DNA of 39,558 nucleotides from Parabacteroides sp. (GCA_021204335.1 JAJPZM010000381.1:1-39558), one strand, 5' to 3'; numbered from the stretch's first letter, positions 7,938-17,454 are shown. Program-made: numbers and translations. The notes: generated by a model from the sequence alone, not told the origin.

Positions 7938-8321
7938 TTATTTCCGCAGGAAAGTCAATCGTTTATTCATGCTGAAATTGACAGCACCATAAACGAAAAG
8001 CCCCAGAAACTGGGCAAGGTATTCATTCATATCGAATACCTCGACCATAAGCAGCAAAGAGAGGAATTGCAACCCGTAGGCACAACCGAAAGCAACCAGA
8101 AAAAGAGGTATCTCGCGCTGGAACTTGCCACTGCGGGAAGAAAATATCCAATACTTGCTCCAGAAAAAGTTATTGATAACAGCCGCAACATATCCTGCTA
8201 TGTTCGACCAGAGATAATTGCAATCCAACCCCTCCATCAACACCCAGATAACAAGAGCGGTGATGAGGGCATTCAATGTGCCTATAATGACAAAACGTAG
8301 TATCCGTATAGAATCTTTCAT
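7938..8321 (-). CDS. GtrA-family membrane protein
   Basis: The small (127-residue) inner-membrane protein has four predicted transmembrane helices, matching the GtrA family in length and layout. The family signature is visible as the first helix with GTLNALITA, an Asn-rich second segment (VINNFFWSKYWIF) and the terminal NFSMNKRLTF. GtrA proteins are thought to flip polyprenyl-linked sugars for modification of lipopolysaccharide or other glycans. No glycosyltransferase gene adjoins it here, so its partner must lie elsewhere. It sits 42 nt after the LytTR regulator gene on the same strand but has its own -7 box, so co-transcription is uncertain. Confidence 0.88.
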   Translation of the reverse strand: MKDSIRILRFVIIGTLNALITALVIWVLMEGLDCNYLWSNIAGYVAAVINNFFWSKYWIFSSRSGKFQREIPLFLVAFGCAYGLQFLSLLLMVEVFDMNEYLAQFLGLFVYGAVNFSMNKRLTFLRK

Positions 8322-8332
8322 ATTTCAGACAG

Positions 8333-8340
8333 CAAATATA
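8333..8340 (-). promoter_or_regulatory. -7 box (TATATTTG) for the GtrA gene
   Basis: CAAATATA on the plus strand is a perfect minus-strand TAnnTTTG 12 nt upstream of the GtrA start. A CAAA that could be a -33 element is only 14 nt away, shorter than the usual 19-21. Confidence 0.45.
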
Positions 8341-8363
8341 CACGATTTTCGAAACAAAAGGTT

Positions 8364-9086
8364 CTAATCTTTTGGATTATTCTTCATAGAGAAAGTCTCG
8401 AAGAAAGCATCGCGGTAGCTGTTTCCTATTGAAATTTCATACTTTCCAATGAATATATCGTTATTATCAAAGGAATCGATATAATCGGAATTGACGATAT
8501 ACGATTTGTTGGTACGTAGAAAAGTATCTTTGGGAAGCATCTCGTGGATAGACTTCAAATTCATCTTCGTCACAATCCGCTGGTCGGATGTCTGAATGAC
8601 TACGTAGTCTTTGAGTCCTTCTATAAAAAGGATATTCTTGAACTGTATCTTGAAATAACGCCGTTCGGCTTTAACAAAGATATGGTCGGCCGTTACCGAC
8701 TCGATGCTGTTCCTACTATGATCAGCTTTCAATAAGGTATGGTAAGTATGCGCTTTTATAACAGCCCGCCTGAAACGTTCGATCTCGATAGGCTTTACCA
8801 GGTAATCGATCGCATCGACTTCATAACTGTCCAAAGCATATTCGGCATAAGCCGTAACGAAGATTACCAGAGTGTCGGCAGGGATCATACGGGCAAATTC
8901 CAGGCCGTTTACTCCCGGCATCTTGATATCGAGGAAGACCAGGTCGACCGGGCTTACCTGCATGAATTTGCCGGCTGAAACGGCATCGCCAAAACTTCCG
9001 CAAAGCGACAAGACCGGAGTGTCACTTATCAATAACTGGATCGCCTTGCGTCCCAGCGGTTCATCATCTACAATAATACAATTCAT
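8364..9086 (-). CDS. LytTR-family response regulator
   Basis: The 240-residue protein has a CheY-like receiver (phosphoacceptor Asp53 in FLDIKMPGVNG; switch lysine in YLVKPIE) and a C-terminal LytTR DNA-binding domain (about residues 140-235, with FVKAERRYFKI and LRTNKSYIVN). This is the standard partner of LytS/YehU-type histidine kinases and probably controls a small local regulon. Its gene follows the intact kinase gene with 4 nt between stop and start, as expected for a cognate pair. The most economical target, by position, is the outer-membrane protein gene at the head of the same gene run, but no LytTR binding repeats were identified with confidence. Confidence 0.93.
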   Translation of the reverse strand: MNCIIVDDEPLGRKAIQLLISDTPVLSLCGSFGDAVSAGKFMQVSPVDLVFLDIKMPGVNGLEFARMIPADTLVIFVTAYAEYALDSYEVDAIDYLVKPIEIERFRRAVIKAHTYHTLLKADHSRNSIESVTADHIFVKAERRYFKIQFKNILFIEGLKDYVVIQTSDQRIVTKMNLKSIHEMLPKDTFLRTNKSYIVNSDYIDSFDNNDIFIGKYEISIGNSYRDAFFETFSMKNNPKD

Positions 9087-9090
9087 ACAA

Positions 9091-10140
9091 CTATTCTTTT
9101 AATTTTAAACGGAGATTGATCGTATATGTTATATCGGTTTCATCTATTTGCAACGAATGGTCGGCATCATACAGCAATTGCAGCCGGCGCCGGATATTAG
9201 CAAGTCCTATACCTCCATCCTCCCCTTGCCGCTCCTTCTGTTCGGAAGGTTTGGAGTTGACGCAGATAAATGTCAAGCCGTCTTCTTCCTTCTTGAAATA
9301 GAGATAGACGTATGAGAGTTTACGGTTATCATTGTTATGCTTTACCGCATTCTCCACAAAGGGAATGAACAGGAGTGGCGGGACAACCACACCGGTTATA
9401 TCGCCTTCGACGGTGACAATAAAATCGAAATTATCGCGCCTGATTTTCTCCATATTCAGGTAATCATTCAGGAAATGAATGTTGTCTTCCAAGCGGACGC
9501 TTTCGGAAACGCTGTCTTTTAGTTGGTACTTCAGCAGGTCTTTCAGTTTGGAGAGGACAAGGACAGCTTCTTCCGGGTTCTCTTTTATCAGCACATTCGC
9601 ATTATTGAGCATGTTAAAGAGGAAATGCGGGTTGATCTGGTTCTTCAACTGTTCCAGTTCCGATTGCATGGTGGCATTTTCCAGTTGGTCGATACGCTGG
9701 CCGTATCTGATATAATGCTGGAAGACGATCACGGCTGAAGCGCCGGCTATAATTAGGCACAACTGTATGATCGATGAAATAAAAAGAAAACTTGCTAGTC
9801 TGAACTGGTAGATTTTATACTCTGCATAAATCTCGTCAGGTCGTATAAAATAGATAAGGACAATGGCGATAAAGATAGAAAGGAAGATAGAAAGTATATA
9901 AGTCCCTATCCTGTTCTTCAGAAGGAAACGGGGAGCAAGGACAAATACACTTAAGTAAATAAGGGAAAGAAAAATCAAGCTCTGAGTTATTTCCTGCGAC
10001 CAGAGATTTCCTTCCAACGCATTCACATAATAATTCACACTGATCATCATAAAGCTGAGCAGAAACAGCAGAATATGCCGGCAGAACCTGTAGCCGGGAC
10101 TGACCAGTAAGCGCATCATATAATCGGACATCTGTATCAT
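9091..10140 (-). CDS. LytS/YehU-type sensor histidine kinase (intact)
   Basis: The 349-residue protein has four transmembrane helices (about residues 15-140) with no large periplasmic domain. A coiled linker, a His_kinase domain (PF06580) and an HATPase follow. The phosphoacceptor is His172 in QINPHFLFNMLNN; the N box reads FVENAVKH and the glycine box GGIGLANI, so it should be active. The signal is probably read within the membrane or from a partner protein. Its start overlaps the stop of the preceding kinase-like gene by 4 nt (ATGA), which implies coupled synthesis of the two proteins in similar amounts and suggests a heterodimer. The regulator gene follows directly. Confidence 0.92.
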   Translation of the reverse strand: MIQMSDYMMRLLVSPGYRFCRHILLFLLSFMMISVNYYVNALEGNLWSQEITQSLIFLSLIYLSVFVLAPRFLLKNRIGTYILSIFLSIFIAIVLIYFIRPDEIYAEYKIYQFRLASFLFISSIIQLCLIIAGASAVIVFQHYIRYGQRIDQLENATMQSELEQLKNQINPHFLFNMLNNANVLIKENPEEAVLVLSKLKDLLKYQLKDSVSESVRLEDNIHFLNDYLNMEKIRRDNFDFIVTVEGDITGVVVPPLLFIPFVENAVKHNNDNRKLSYVYLYFKKEEDGLTFICVNSKPSEQKERQGEDGGIGLANIRRRLQLLYDADHSLQIDETDITYTINLRLKLKE

Positions 10141-11228
10141 AGCTTTACATTCAAATCAATTTTATGCAAGGCACCTTCATCACTGACAGTTATAGTATAG
10201 GCAGCCGGGAATAACAGGTCGAGCCGTTGGCGGACATCTTTCAGCTCCCGGCTCTCCTCTAACTCCTTTCGCGGTGCTGCTCCGGGCGTAAAGCAGATAC
10301 AGAGAAAAGACAATCCCTGCTGCCCTGCATCGAAAGTGAAATGTAAATCCATTTGCGTATTCATCGACGGCAGCAATCTGATATAATGGATAGCGAAAGG
10401 GACAAATAACAAGGGCGGAATAAATTTATGGTTTACATTCCCCGCTGTCGATACGGTAAAAGTAAGGTTATTGTAACGCATCTTCGCCAAGCTAAGAAAT
10501 TGCTCGATAAATGCTATTTCAGAAAGGAGTAAAACCTTTTCACGATTGCCGTCATACAACTGGTAACGAAGCAACTTGCTCAGTTTCATCAACACCAGGG
10601 ATGCTTGATCCGGATTATCGAAAGTCCGCTCCTTCGCTTCGTCGAGCATGTTAAAAAGAAACTCCGGGTTGATCTGATCTTTCAGCCGATCGACTTCCGT
10701 TTTCAGGTTTACTTTTTCCAGTTCGTTCTTCCGCTTGCTGTATTCCTGCCAATGACGCAGCAGGATCGTGATGGAAGTACCGGCTATCAGTAAAGCATAC
10801 AAGAGAAAGTTGCCGATCATCTCGACTGCCGGTATCCGGCTTTTGTAGAAATAGGAATATATACCCGGCTCCTGATGGTAATACCGATTGAGCCAGTAAT
10901 CGGATGCAGCCGAGATAGACAGGATAATGACGATCTGCAACGAGACCAGACCGGCATACAACATATATCTCTTTTTCAACAGAAACTTGGGCAGCAAAAC
11001 ATAGATGTGCAAGTATATCCCAGCCAGATAAGTGAAAAGCAACACCAGGCTGGTATAAATAACCATATAGTCTATCCGATCCAGAAACGTCGCACAAGTC
11101 ATTAAAGGCATATTGAACGACACGAACACAAAGAAAAGCACCAGCAACAGATGCCTTCCCACCCTGTACTTGCGATCTATCAGGAAACTAATCAGAAAAT
11201 TATTATATGCTACTTCCAATCCGGGCAT
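10137..11228 (-). CDS. Degenerate LytS-like histidine kinase (pseudokinase)
   Basis: The 363-residue protein matches the neighbouring kinase in domain order: four transmembrane helices, a coiled linker, the His_kinase motif and an HATPase-like end. Every catalytic element has changed. The phosphoacceptor motif reads QINPEFLFNML, with Glu189 where the intact paralogue has His (codon GAG, two changes from CAC). The N-box position reads PFAIHYIRL instead of PFVENAVKH, and the glycine box is replaced by SRELKDVRQRL. The frame is open throughout and hydrophobic and coiled segments are preserved, so this is a maintained pseudokinase and not a decaying gene. It probably acts as sensor or allosteric partner of the kinase encoded by the overlapping downstream gene. 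Confidence 0.9.
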   Translation of the reverse strand: MPGLEVAYNNFLISFLIDRKYRVGRHLLLVLFFVFVSFNMPLMTCATFLDRIDYMVIYTSLVLLFTYLAGIYLHIYVLLPKFLLKKRYMLYAGLVSLQIVIILSISAASDYWLNRYYHQEPGIYSYFYKSRIPAVEMIGNFLLYALLIAGTSITILLRHWQEYSKRKNELEKVNLKTEVDRLKDQINPEFLFNMLDEAKERTFDNPDQASLVLMKLSKLLRYQLYDGNREKVLLLSEIAFIEQFLSLAKMRYNNLTFTVSTAGNVNHKFIPPLLFVPFAIHYIRLLPSMNTQMDLHFTFDAGQQGLSFLCICFTPGAAPRKELEESRELKDVRQRLDLLFPAAYTITVSDEGALHKIDLNVKL

Positions 11229-11272
11229 CTCTCTTTTTGTATAAACAAGTGGTAAAGATACTCCTTTCCTGT

Positions 11273-12181
11273 TCAGAAACCATACTTTATTGCTATACTC
11301 GCGTAGAAAGACGGCGAGAAATGCGGATCGTAATCCCTATCCATCGACTTGAACATGGCTTTCAGCGACCGGTCGTCGTAGAAGGCTGCCCGGTAAGCAG
11401 ACAAGCCGAGCGTAATGGGGACAGAGAGCGATTTAGTGATCATCAACTCCGGCTGTAACCCGGTAATTATATACTGTTGCGTAAAGATCTTATCTTTCCC
11501 GTCCTGCTTCACAAAGGCAAGCATTCCGCTCATCGAACCGACCAGTTTCAGACGAAGCAGGTCATGCAACTGAATGCCGCCCGATACTTCCGCCCCGTCC
11601 ATCATCGAAACGTTGACCATATAGCGTCCTTCGATCCGCCAGCCTACGAAAAGAGCCAGGAAAACCATCGGATAACCGAAGCTGGTATTCAATGCCAGCC
11701 CCATTCCCAGATCGAGATTCGCCCGCAAATGCCAAATAGCAGCTGCCATACCTATCCCCATCACATTATTCCAGCGAAGATATGAAAGGCTTCCGGTATC
11801 CATAAAGATACCCGCTCCCACACTTGCCAACAACGACCATTTCTTACTCAGCGGACGGATATACGACACAGCCATCTGCGCATTAAATATATGCGGCTGA
11901 TCTATATACCCCGACAGATTCTTATTGTTCATCGAAGCATAGAAAGCGCCCAAGCCCACCATCCAGGCCGTCGGATGATTGTTCTCATCCATCTTCATCG
12001 ATACGGGGATATTGACTCCGCCCTGTATCACTTTCATATCGTCCTTTCCGTCAACCTTTTTGTTATCGACATCCCTAAACCCGGAAGAACCGATATATTC
12101 AGCCTTCAGCCAGACTTGCGCGCTTAATCCCTGAAATACAAAAACTCCGAACACTATCAACATCAACCATCTTGTTTTCAT
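11273..12181 (-). CDS. Outer-membrane beta-barrel protein of unknown function
   Basis: The 302-residue protein has a signal peptide cleaved after FQGLSA, then alternating beta-strands rich in aromatic and glycine residues. It ends in KYGF, a C-terminal Phe typical of BAM-inserted barrels. It resembles uncharacterised Bacteroidota barrel families (DUF6268-like, tentative). The frame stays open upstream to 12556, but that extension runs through repeat cluster B and the citrate-synthase 3' end. The signal peptide and a -7 box at 12214-12221 fix the start at 12181. It is the first gene of a run with the LytS-like pair and LytTR regulator (44 nt to the next gene), so the system may monitor or regulate it. 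Confidence 0.8.
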   Translation of the reverse strand: MKTRWLMLIVFGVFVFQGLSAQVWLKAEYIGSSGFRDVDNKKVDGKDDMKVIQGGVNIPVSMKMDENNHPTAWMVGLGAFYASMNNKNLSGYIDQPHIFNAQMAVSYIRPLSKKWSLLASVGAGIFMDTGSLSYLRWNNVMGIGMAAAIWHLRANLDLGMGLALNTSFGYPMVFLALFVGWRIEGRYMVNVSMMDGAEVSGGIQLHDLLRLKLVGSMSGMLAFVKQDGKDKIFTQQYIITGLQPELMITKSLSVPITLGLSAYRAAFYDDRSLKAMFKSMDRDYDPHFSPSFYASIAIKYGF

Positions 12182-12213
12182 ATCATGCTTCTTTGTTATT
12201 ATTGAACTTGAAG

Positions 12214-12221
12214 CAAAGCTA
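12214..12221 (-). promoter_or_regulatory. -7 box (TAGCTTTG) for the outer-membrane protein / LytS operon
   Basis: CAAAGCTA on the plus strand is a perfect minus-strand TAnnTTTG 33 nt upstream of ATG 12181. It supports the signal-peptide start and a leader free of repeat cluster B. Confidence 0.55.
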
Positions 12222-12317
12222 GGCAAACAGACAATGGCAGGATATATTAGTATACGAAGCAGCAGGAATAATAGACAAAACGAAGGGATTGGCATATGAG
12301 TGACATACGTTATAAAG

Positions 12318-12423
12318 TACGACACCCGTACCTTCCCATATACGACACTCCTATGCGAGAGGATACGGGGTGCATATGTGGGAATATACGGGTGTCGTAT
12401 ATGATAAGATACGATGATCGTAT
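12318..12423. repeat. Repeat cluster B: TACGACAC words in inverted and direct copies
   Basis: A perfect 13-bp inverted repeat pairs TACGACACCCGTA (12318-12330) with TACGGGTGTCGTA (12387-12399). A further direct copy TACGACACTCC begins at 12341, 23 bp after the first. A degenerate inverted copy (ATACGGGGTG) lies at 12363-12372. A 15-bp near-palindrome, ATACGAT-g-ATCGTAT, is at 12409-12423. Located between the citrate-synthase stop and the promoter of the outer-membrane protein gene, it would form a long branched hairpin in the 3' end of the TCA-cluster transcript. Function unknown. Confidence 0.8.
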
Positions 12424-12437
12424 AAGGAAAGGAAAGA

Positions 12438-13785
12438 TTAGCGTTCGGAAATCGGAACGTAAGTCTGCTCATCCAGCACAGTCTTGTAAGCCGGGCGGAT
12501 AATACGCTTGCCGTCGAAATGAAGCTCTTCGATGCGGTGGGCAGTCCAGCCGACAATACGTGCCATGGCGAACAGCGGCGTATAGATTTCCTGCGGCAAG
12601 CCGATCATTTCATATACGAAGGCGGAGTAGAAGTCTACGTTCGAGGAGACACGTTTCTTCGTTCCTTTATGCTTGGCGAAGCAGTCGATGGCACGTTCTT
12701 CCAGCAGTTCGAGGAAAGCGAACTCTTCCAAACGGCCTTTTTTCCTTTGCCAGGTCGCGAGCCAGTTCTTTCAGGACAACGGCACGCGGGTCGGAAATGG
12801 TATATACGGCATGTCCGATACCGTAGATCAGACCGGTCTTGTTGTAAGCTTCCTTATTCAGCATGCGCATGAAATAGGTATCGATCTCGTCCACATTCTT
12901 CCAGTCGGCAATATTCTCTTTCAAGTGATGGAATATATCGACTACCTGGATATTGGCGCCACCGTGTAACGGGCCTTTCAGCGAACCGATACCGGCTGCG
13001 ATAGACGAATAGGTATCCGTCCCGGTCGAACTGGTTACGCGAACGGTAAAGATCGAGTTGTTACCACCACCGTGTTCCGCCTGAAGGACAAGCAGCAAGT
13101 CGAGCGTGCGGGCATCCAGTTCCGTAAAATCCCTCTTGAGCATGTGCAGGAAGTTTTCCGCCAGCGAAAGGTTTTCGTGCGGGTGGCGGATATGCAGCGA
13201 ACGTCCGTGCGTACTGTGACGATATATATTGTATGCGTATGCAATAATAGTCGGGAAACGGGAGATCAGTTCGATAGACTGGCGCATCAGGTTGTCGCGT
13301 GACATGTCGTCGGGGTTCGGATCGAAGGTGTACATTTCCAATACGCTACGGGCAAGGATGTTCATGATGTTCTGTCCTTCGAGGTCGAGAATGTTCATTT
13401 TGGTCTTTTGTTCCAGCGGCATATTGTCGCAGATAAGGCCTTTGAAAGAAGCCAGTTCCTCTTTATCGGGCAACTTGCCGGAGAGCAGCAAGTATGCCAC
13501 TTCCTCGAAGCCGAAACGTTTCTCTTTGATCAGGGCATGTGCCAGGTCTTCCACATCGTAACCTCTGTAAAACAATTTACCGGGGATAGCTTTCAATCCG
13601 CCGTTTTCCGGCAGGCGTTCGTAACCCACTACATTATCGATCTTGGTCAGACCGACCAGAACACCACTGCCGTCTTCATTACGCAGACCGCGTTTTACGT
13701 TATACTTAGGGAACAGTTCGTTATCAATCTTGCAAGCATCCTTTGATGCGTCCGACAACTTATAGATAAGATATTCTTTCTTCAT
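12438..13785 (-). pseudogene. gltA: Citrate synthase, frame broken by one extra A
   Basis: Citrate synthase joins acetyl-CoA and oxaloacetate. The active-site blocks are visible: EHGGGNNS and GIGHAVY carry the two catalytic histidines and NVDFYSAFVYE the aspartate. The first 360 codons read through both histidines. At an A6 tract (plus-strand T6, 12738-12743) the frame slips and ends at 12667. The aspartate and the rest (to 12438) continue in another frame. Removing one A gives KEKGRLEEFAFLEL and a full 448-residue enzyme. As written the product lacks the catalytic aspartate. It is the last gene of an acn-icd-gltA unit, 20 nt after icd. A homopolymer sequencing error is the simplest explanation; a real mutation would block this oxidative branch unless another synthase exists. 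Confidence 0.85.
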
Positions 13786-13805
13786 GATTTGTTTTTTTTA
13801 TGAGG

Positions 13806-15065
13806 TTACAATAAAGATATGATACAATCACCAAATTCTTTGGTGCCAAGAGGTCGGCCGTTCGGCATGAAACGTGCCAGGTCATTCGTCGCTTCGCCTT
13901 TCGAGAAGGCTGTTTCCATGGCGGCAGTAATCAGGTTAGCCGCTTCATTCCATCCCATGTATTCAAGCATCATGACGGACGACAGCAAGAGGGATGACGG
14001 GTTGACAACGTTCTTTCCGGCAATGTTGGGAGCCGTGCCATGCGTTGCTTCAAAGATGGCATAACCGCTGTTGTAATTGATGTTGGCACCCGGCGCGATA
14101 CCGATACCACCTACCATTGCTACCAGCTGGTCGGAGATGTAATCGCCGTTCAGGTTGAGCGTGGCGATGACAGAATATTCTTCGGGGATCAGCAGCGTGT
14201 TTTGAAGGAATGCATCGGCAATCACATCTTTAATAATGACCTTTCCGGTGGCAGTGGCTTCAAACATCGCTTTAACAGCTTCGGCTTCCCCTTTCTCCTT
14301 CTTAATCTTTTCGTATTGCGGCCAAGTGAAAACCTTGTCGCCGAACTCTCGTTCCGCCAACGCATAGCCCCAAAGCTTGAAGCCGCCTTCGGTAAACTTC
14401 ATGATGTTGCCTTTATGCACCAACGTTACGCTCGGCAACTTATTGGTCAGGGTAAACTCGATAGCGGCGCGAACCAGTCGCTCGGTACCTTCTATCGATA
14501 CCGGCTTGACGCCGAAAGAAGATGTTTCAGGGAAGCGTACCTTCGTCACTCCCATTTCTTCGGTAAGAAACTTAAGGAACTTACGGGCTTCGGGCGTTCC
14601 CTGCTGCCATTCGATACCGGCATAGATATCTTCGGTATTCTCGCGGAAGATAAACATATCCACCTTCTGCGGCTCCTTTACCGGAGAGACAACGCCCTTG
14701 AACCAACGCACGGGGCGCAGGCAGACATAGAGGTCGAGCGTCTGGCGCAAAGCCACATTCAGCGAACGGATGCCGCCGCCGATCGGAGTCGTCAACGGCC
14801 CTTTGATACCGATTGTATATTCGCGGAAAGCGTCCATCGTTTCGTCGGGCAGCCAGCTTCCGGTTTGATTGAAAGCCTTCTCGCCGGCAAGCACTTCTTT
14901 CCATTCGATCGCCCGCTTGCCATCGTAAGCCTTTTCAATAGCGGCATTTACAATTTTCTGGCACACCGGAGTGATCTCCGCTCCTACGCCATCGCCTTCG
15001 ATATAAGGGATAACCACCCTGTCGGGAACTACCAGGCGGTCGTTTTGCTTTGTTATTTTATTCAT
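13806..15065 (-). CDS. icd: Isocitrate dehydrogenase
   Basis: The 419-residue enzyme oxidises isocitrate to 2-oxoglutarate and CO2. It is close to the E. coli Icd type: [12 protein letters not shown] carries the substrate-binding serine, with [20 protein letters not shown] and a C-terminal EFGDCI also present. At the nucleotide site, HGTAPNIAG has Asn-Ile where the NADP enzyme of E. coli has Lys344-Tyr345. Position 391 is Asn, while 395 remains Arg, so NADP use cannot be assumed. It lies between aconitase and citrate synthase on the same strand, the order used by Bacteroidales to make 2-oxoglutarate for glutamate synthesis. A possible own -7 box is at 15134-15141. Confidence 0.95.
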   Translation of the reverse strand: MNKITKQNDRLVVPDRVVIPYIEGDGVGAEITPVCQKIVNAAIEKAYDGKRAIEWKEVLAGEKAFNQTGSWLPDETMDAFREYTIGIKGPLTTPIGGGIRSLNVALRQTLDLYVCLRPVRWFKGVVSPVKEPQKVDMFIFRENTEDIYAGIEWQQGTPEARKFLKFLTEEMGVTKVRFPETSSFGVKPVSIEGTERLVRAAIEFTLTNKLPSVTLVHKGNIMKFTEGGFKLWGYALAEREFGDKVFTWPQYEKIKKEKGEAEAVKAMFEATATGKVIIKDVIADAFLQNTLLIPEEYSVIATLNLNGDYISDQLVAMVGGIGIAPGANINYNSGYAIFEATHGTAPNIAGKNVVNPSSLLLSSVMMLEYMGWNEAANLITAAMETAFSKGEATNDLARFMPNGRPLGTKEFGDCIISLL

Positions 15066-15133
15066 GTTATCAGCTTATTATATGTTTATTTATCTCTCTG
15101 AATTCCTCTCCCGAAAGGCGGGCAAGGTATGTG

Positions 15134-15141
15134 CAAATCTA
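15134..15141 (-). promoter_or_regulatory. Possible internal -7 box (TAGATTTG) before icd
   Basis: CAAATCTA in the 142-nt gap between acn and icd is a perfect minus-strand TAnnTTTG, 68 nt upstream of the icd start. It may add a second promoter for icd-gltA. No -33 element was seen. Confidence 0.35.
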
Positions 15142-15207
15142 TCTACAAACAAACTGTTTTTTACACACGCCCTGTCCCCTTGCGAGATAGGAAGAAAAAT
15201 GCATTAA

Positions 15208-17454
15208 TCAATGGGCAGTATTCAGCGCCGATCCGGCTTTGAACCATTTAATCTGCAAATCATTGTAAGTATGGTTTACAGGGAATGAATCCTGAGCACC
15301 GTCGGCATGCGATACAATAGCATGGAGAGGCTTGCCCGGCGCAAACTCTTTCAGTCCGACGATGGAGATATGGTCGTTCTCACGAATCTTATCATAATCG
15401 TCCTTGTTGGCGAACGTCAAAGCAAGCATCCCCTGTTTTTTAAGGTTCGTTTCGTGGATGCGGGCAAAACTCTTGGCGAGGATCACCTTTACATTCAGGA
15501 AACGGGGTTCCATGGCAGCATGCTCCCGGGAAGAGCCTTCACCGTAGTTCTCTTCGGCAACCACGATGGATGATATTCCTTTTGCCTTATACTGTTTGGC
15601 TACGGCGGAAACGGCTTCATACTCATTATTCAATTGGCTGAGCACCGCATTCGTCTGGCCGTTGAAAGCATTCACCGCCCCCATCAGCATATTGTCGGAG
15701 ATATTCTCCAGATGACCGCGGAAACGGAGCCACGGGCCTGCCATCGATATATGGTCTGTCGTACATTTACCGGAAGCTTTGATAAGCAGCGGCATGTCCG
15801 ACAGGTCGTTTCCATCCCACGGGGCAAAAGGTTGCAACGCTTGCAAGCGGTTCGAATCGGGGCTGATCTTTACTTCCACATTCTTTCCGGTCGGGGCGAG
15901 ATAACCGTTATCCTTTACATCAAAGCCCTTGGGCGGAAAGTCGGTTCCCTGCGGTTCGCGGAGTTTTACCTCGCGGCCGTCTTCAGTCTTCAGGGTATCC
16001 GTCAGCGGATTAAAGCAAAGATCACCGGCAATAGTCAATGCCAGCGTCAGCTCCGGAGAAGCGACAAAGGCATGCGTATTCGGATTGCCGTCTGCGCGTT
16101 TGGCGAAATTACGGTTAAAGGAGGTTACAATCGAATTCTTGCGGGCATTGTCGTCGGTATGGCGCTTCCACTGGCCGATGCAAGGGCCGCAGGCGTTTGC
16201 CATGATGGTGGCGCCCAGCTGCTCGAAGTCGCCGATGATACCGTCGCGTTCTGCCGTATAGCGAATCTGTTCCGATCCCGGGTTGATGATCAGCGGGGCG
16301 GCAACAGGTATTTTATCTTCAAAGGCCTGGCGGGCGATAGAAGCAGCACGGCTCAGATCTTGATAGGATGAGTTCGTGCACGAACCGATCAGCCCTACTT
16401 CCATTTTACGGGGATAGCCATTGGCTTTTACCTTAGCGGCAAACTCGGAAATAGGAGTCGCTGCATCAGGGGTGAACGGACCATTGATATGCGGTTCCAG
16501 TTCGGACAGGTTGATGACGATTACGCGATCGTAATATTCATCCGGCTGTGCTCTTACTTCCTCGTCGGCTTCCAGGTAATTCTGGATAGCGTCGGCCCAG
16601 GCGGCAATCGAATCGCGTCCGGTAGCACGCAGATAGGTTGCCATATTCAGGTCGTAAGGGAATAAGGAAGTGGTTACTCCTACTTCGGCACCCATATTAC
16701 AGATCGTGGCCTTTCCGGTAGCAGAGATAGAAGACGCGCCCTCGCCGAAGTATTCGATGATGGCATTCGTGCCGCCTTTTATGGTCAGGATGCCTGCCAG
16801 TTTCAGGATCACGTCTTTGGGAGAAGCCCAGCCGCTTAGACGGCCGGTCAGCTTCACGCCGATCAGCTTCGGCATCTTCAATTCCCATTCCATGCCGGTC
16901 ATTACGTCGACGGCATCGGCGCCACCGACTCCGATAGCCACCATTCCCAGTCCGCCGGCATTCGGGGTATGCGAGTCTGTCCCGACCATCATCCCGCCGG
17001 GGAAAGCATAGTTTTCCAATACTACCTGGTGGATAATACCTGCACCGGGTTTCCAGAAGCCGATGCCGAACTTGTCGGATACAGATTTCAGGAAGTCATA
17101 CACCTCGCTGTTGCCTTTAGTGGCCGTTTCGATATCGGCTTTCGCTCCAATATTCGCTTGGATCAGGTGGTCACAGTGGACGGTTGCGGGAACAGCCGAT
17201 TTGTCTTTGCCTGCATTCATAAACTGCAACAAGGCCATTTGCGCCGTTGCATCCTGCATCGCTACGCGGTCGGGACGGAAGTTTACGTAATCGTCGCCAC
17301 GCCGGAACAGGCGGAGTGCTTCTTCACTATATAAATGAGCATATAAGATTTTCTCGGCCAAAGTCATCGGGCGGCCAATCTTTTCGCGGGCTGTATCTAC
17401 CCGTTTCGGGAAACTGGAATAAAAGTTTCTCAGCATTTCAATGTCGTACACCAT
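15208..17454 (-). CDS. acnA: Aconitate hydratase
   Basis: The 748-residue [4Fe-4S] enzyme interconverts citrate and isocitrate. It follows the mitochondrial-type layout: [15 protein letters not shown] and GVGGADAVD in the first domains, cluster ligands in [11 protein letters not shown] (near residue 360) and ACGPCIGQW (near 421-424), then the swivelling C-terminal domain with [14 protein letters not shown]. Length is as expected for this subfamily. It is the first gene of the acn-icd-gltA unit and has a -7 box at 17511-17518. As an oxygen-labile enzyme it fits an anaerobe. The symbol follows common annotation of this family in Bacteroidales. Confidence 0.95.
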   Translation of the reverse strand: MVYDIEMLRNFYSSFPKRVDTAREKIGRPMTLAEKILYAHLYSEEALRLFRRGDDYVNFRPDRVAMQDATAQMALLQFMNAGKDKSAVPATVHCDHLIQANIGAKADIETATKGNSEVYDFLKSVSDKFGIGFWKPGAGIIHQVVLENYAFPGGMMVGTDSHTPNAGGLGMVAIGVGGADAVDVMTGMEWELKMPKLIGVKLTGRLSGWASPKDVILKLAGILTIKGGTNAIIEYFGEGASSISATGKATICNMGAEVGVTTSLFPYDLNMATYLRATGRDSIAAWADAIQNYLEADEEVRAQPDEYYDRVIVINLSELEPHINGPFTPDAATPISEFAAKVKANGYPRKMEVGLIGSCTNSSYQDLSRAASIARQAFEDKIPVAAPLIINPGSEQIRYTAERDGIIGDFEQLGATIMANACGPCIGQWKRHTDDNARKNSIVTSFNRNFAKRADGNPNTHAFVASPELTLALTIAGDLCFNPLTDTLKTEDGREVKLREPQGTDFPPKGFDVKDNGYLAPTGKNVEVKISPDSNRLQALQPFAPWDGNDLSDMPLLIKASGKCTTDHISMAGPWLRFRGHLENISDNMLMGAVNAFNGQTNAVLSQLNNEYEAVSAVAKQYKAKGISSIVVAEENYGEGSSREHAAMEPRFLNVKVILAKSFARIHETNLKKQGMLALTFANKDDYDKIRENDHISIVGLKEFAPGKPLHAIVSHADGAQDSFPVNHTYNDLQIKWFKAGSALNTAH

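Noticed and set aside
12182..12556. 125-codon extension of the outer-membrane protein frame
   Set aside because: It runs through repeat cluster B and the 3' end of citrate synthase; a signal peptide and promoter place the start at 12181.
12735..12745. Programmed frameshift at the A-tract in citrate synthase
   Set aside because: The A AAA AAG heptamer is out of register with the zero frame, and the needed shift is +1, not -1; no stimulatory structure was seen.
14040..15101. 353-codon plus-strand frame antisense to icd
   Set aside because: It mirrors a conserved GC-rich coding gene on the other strand and has no domain features; likewise the 333-codon frame at 34118-35119 opposite hydB.
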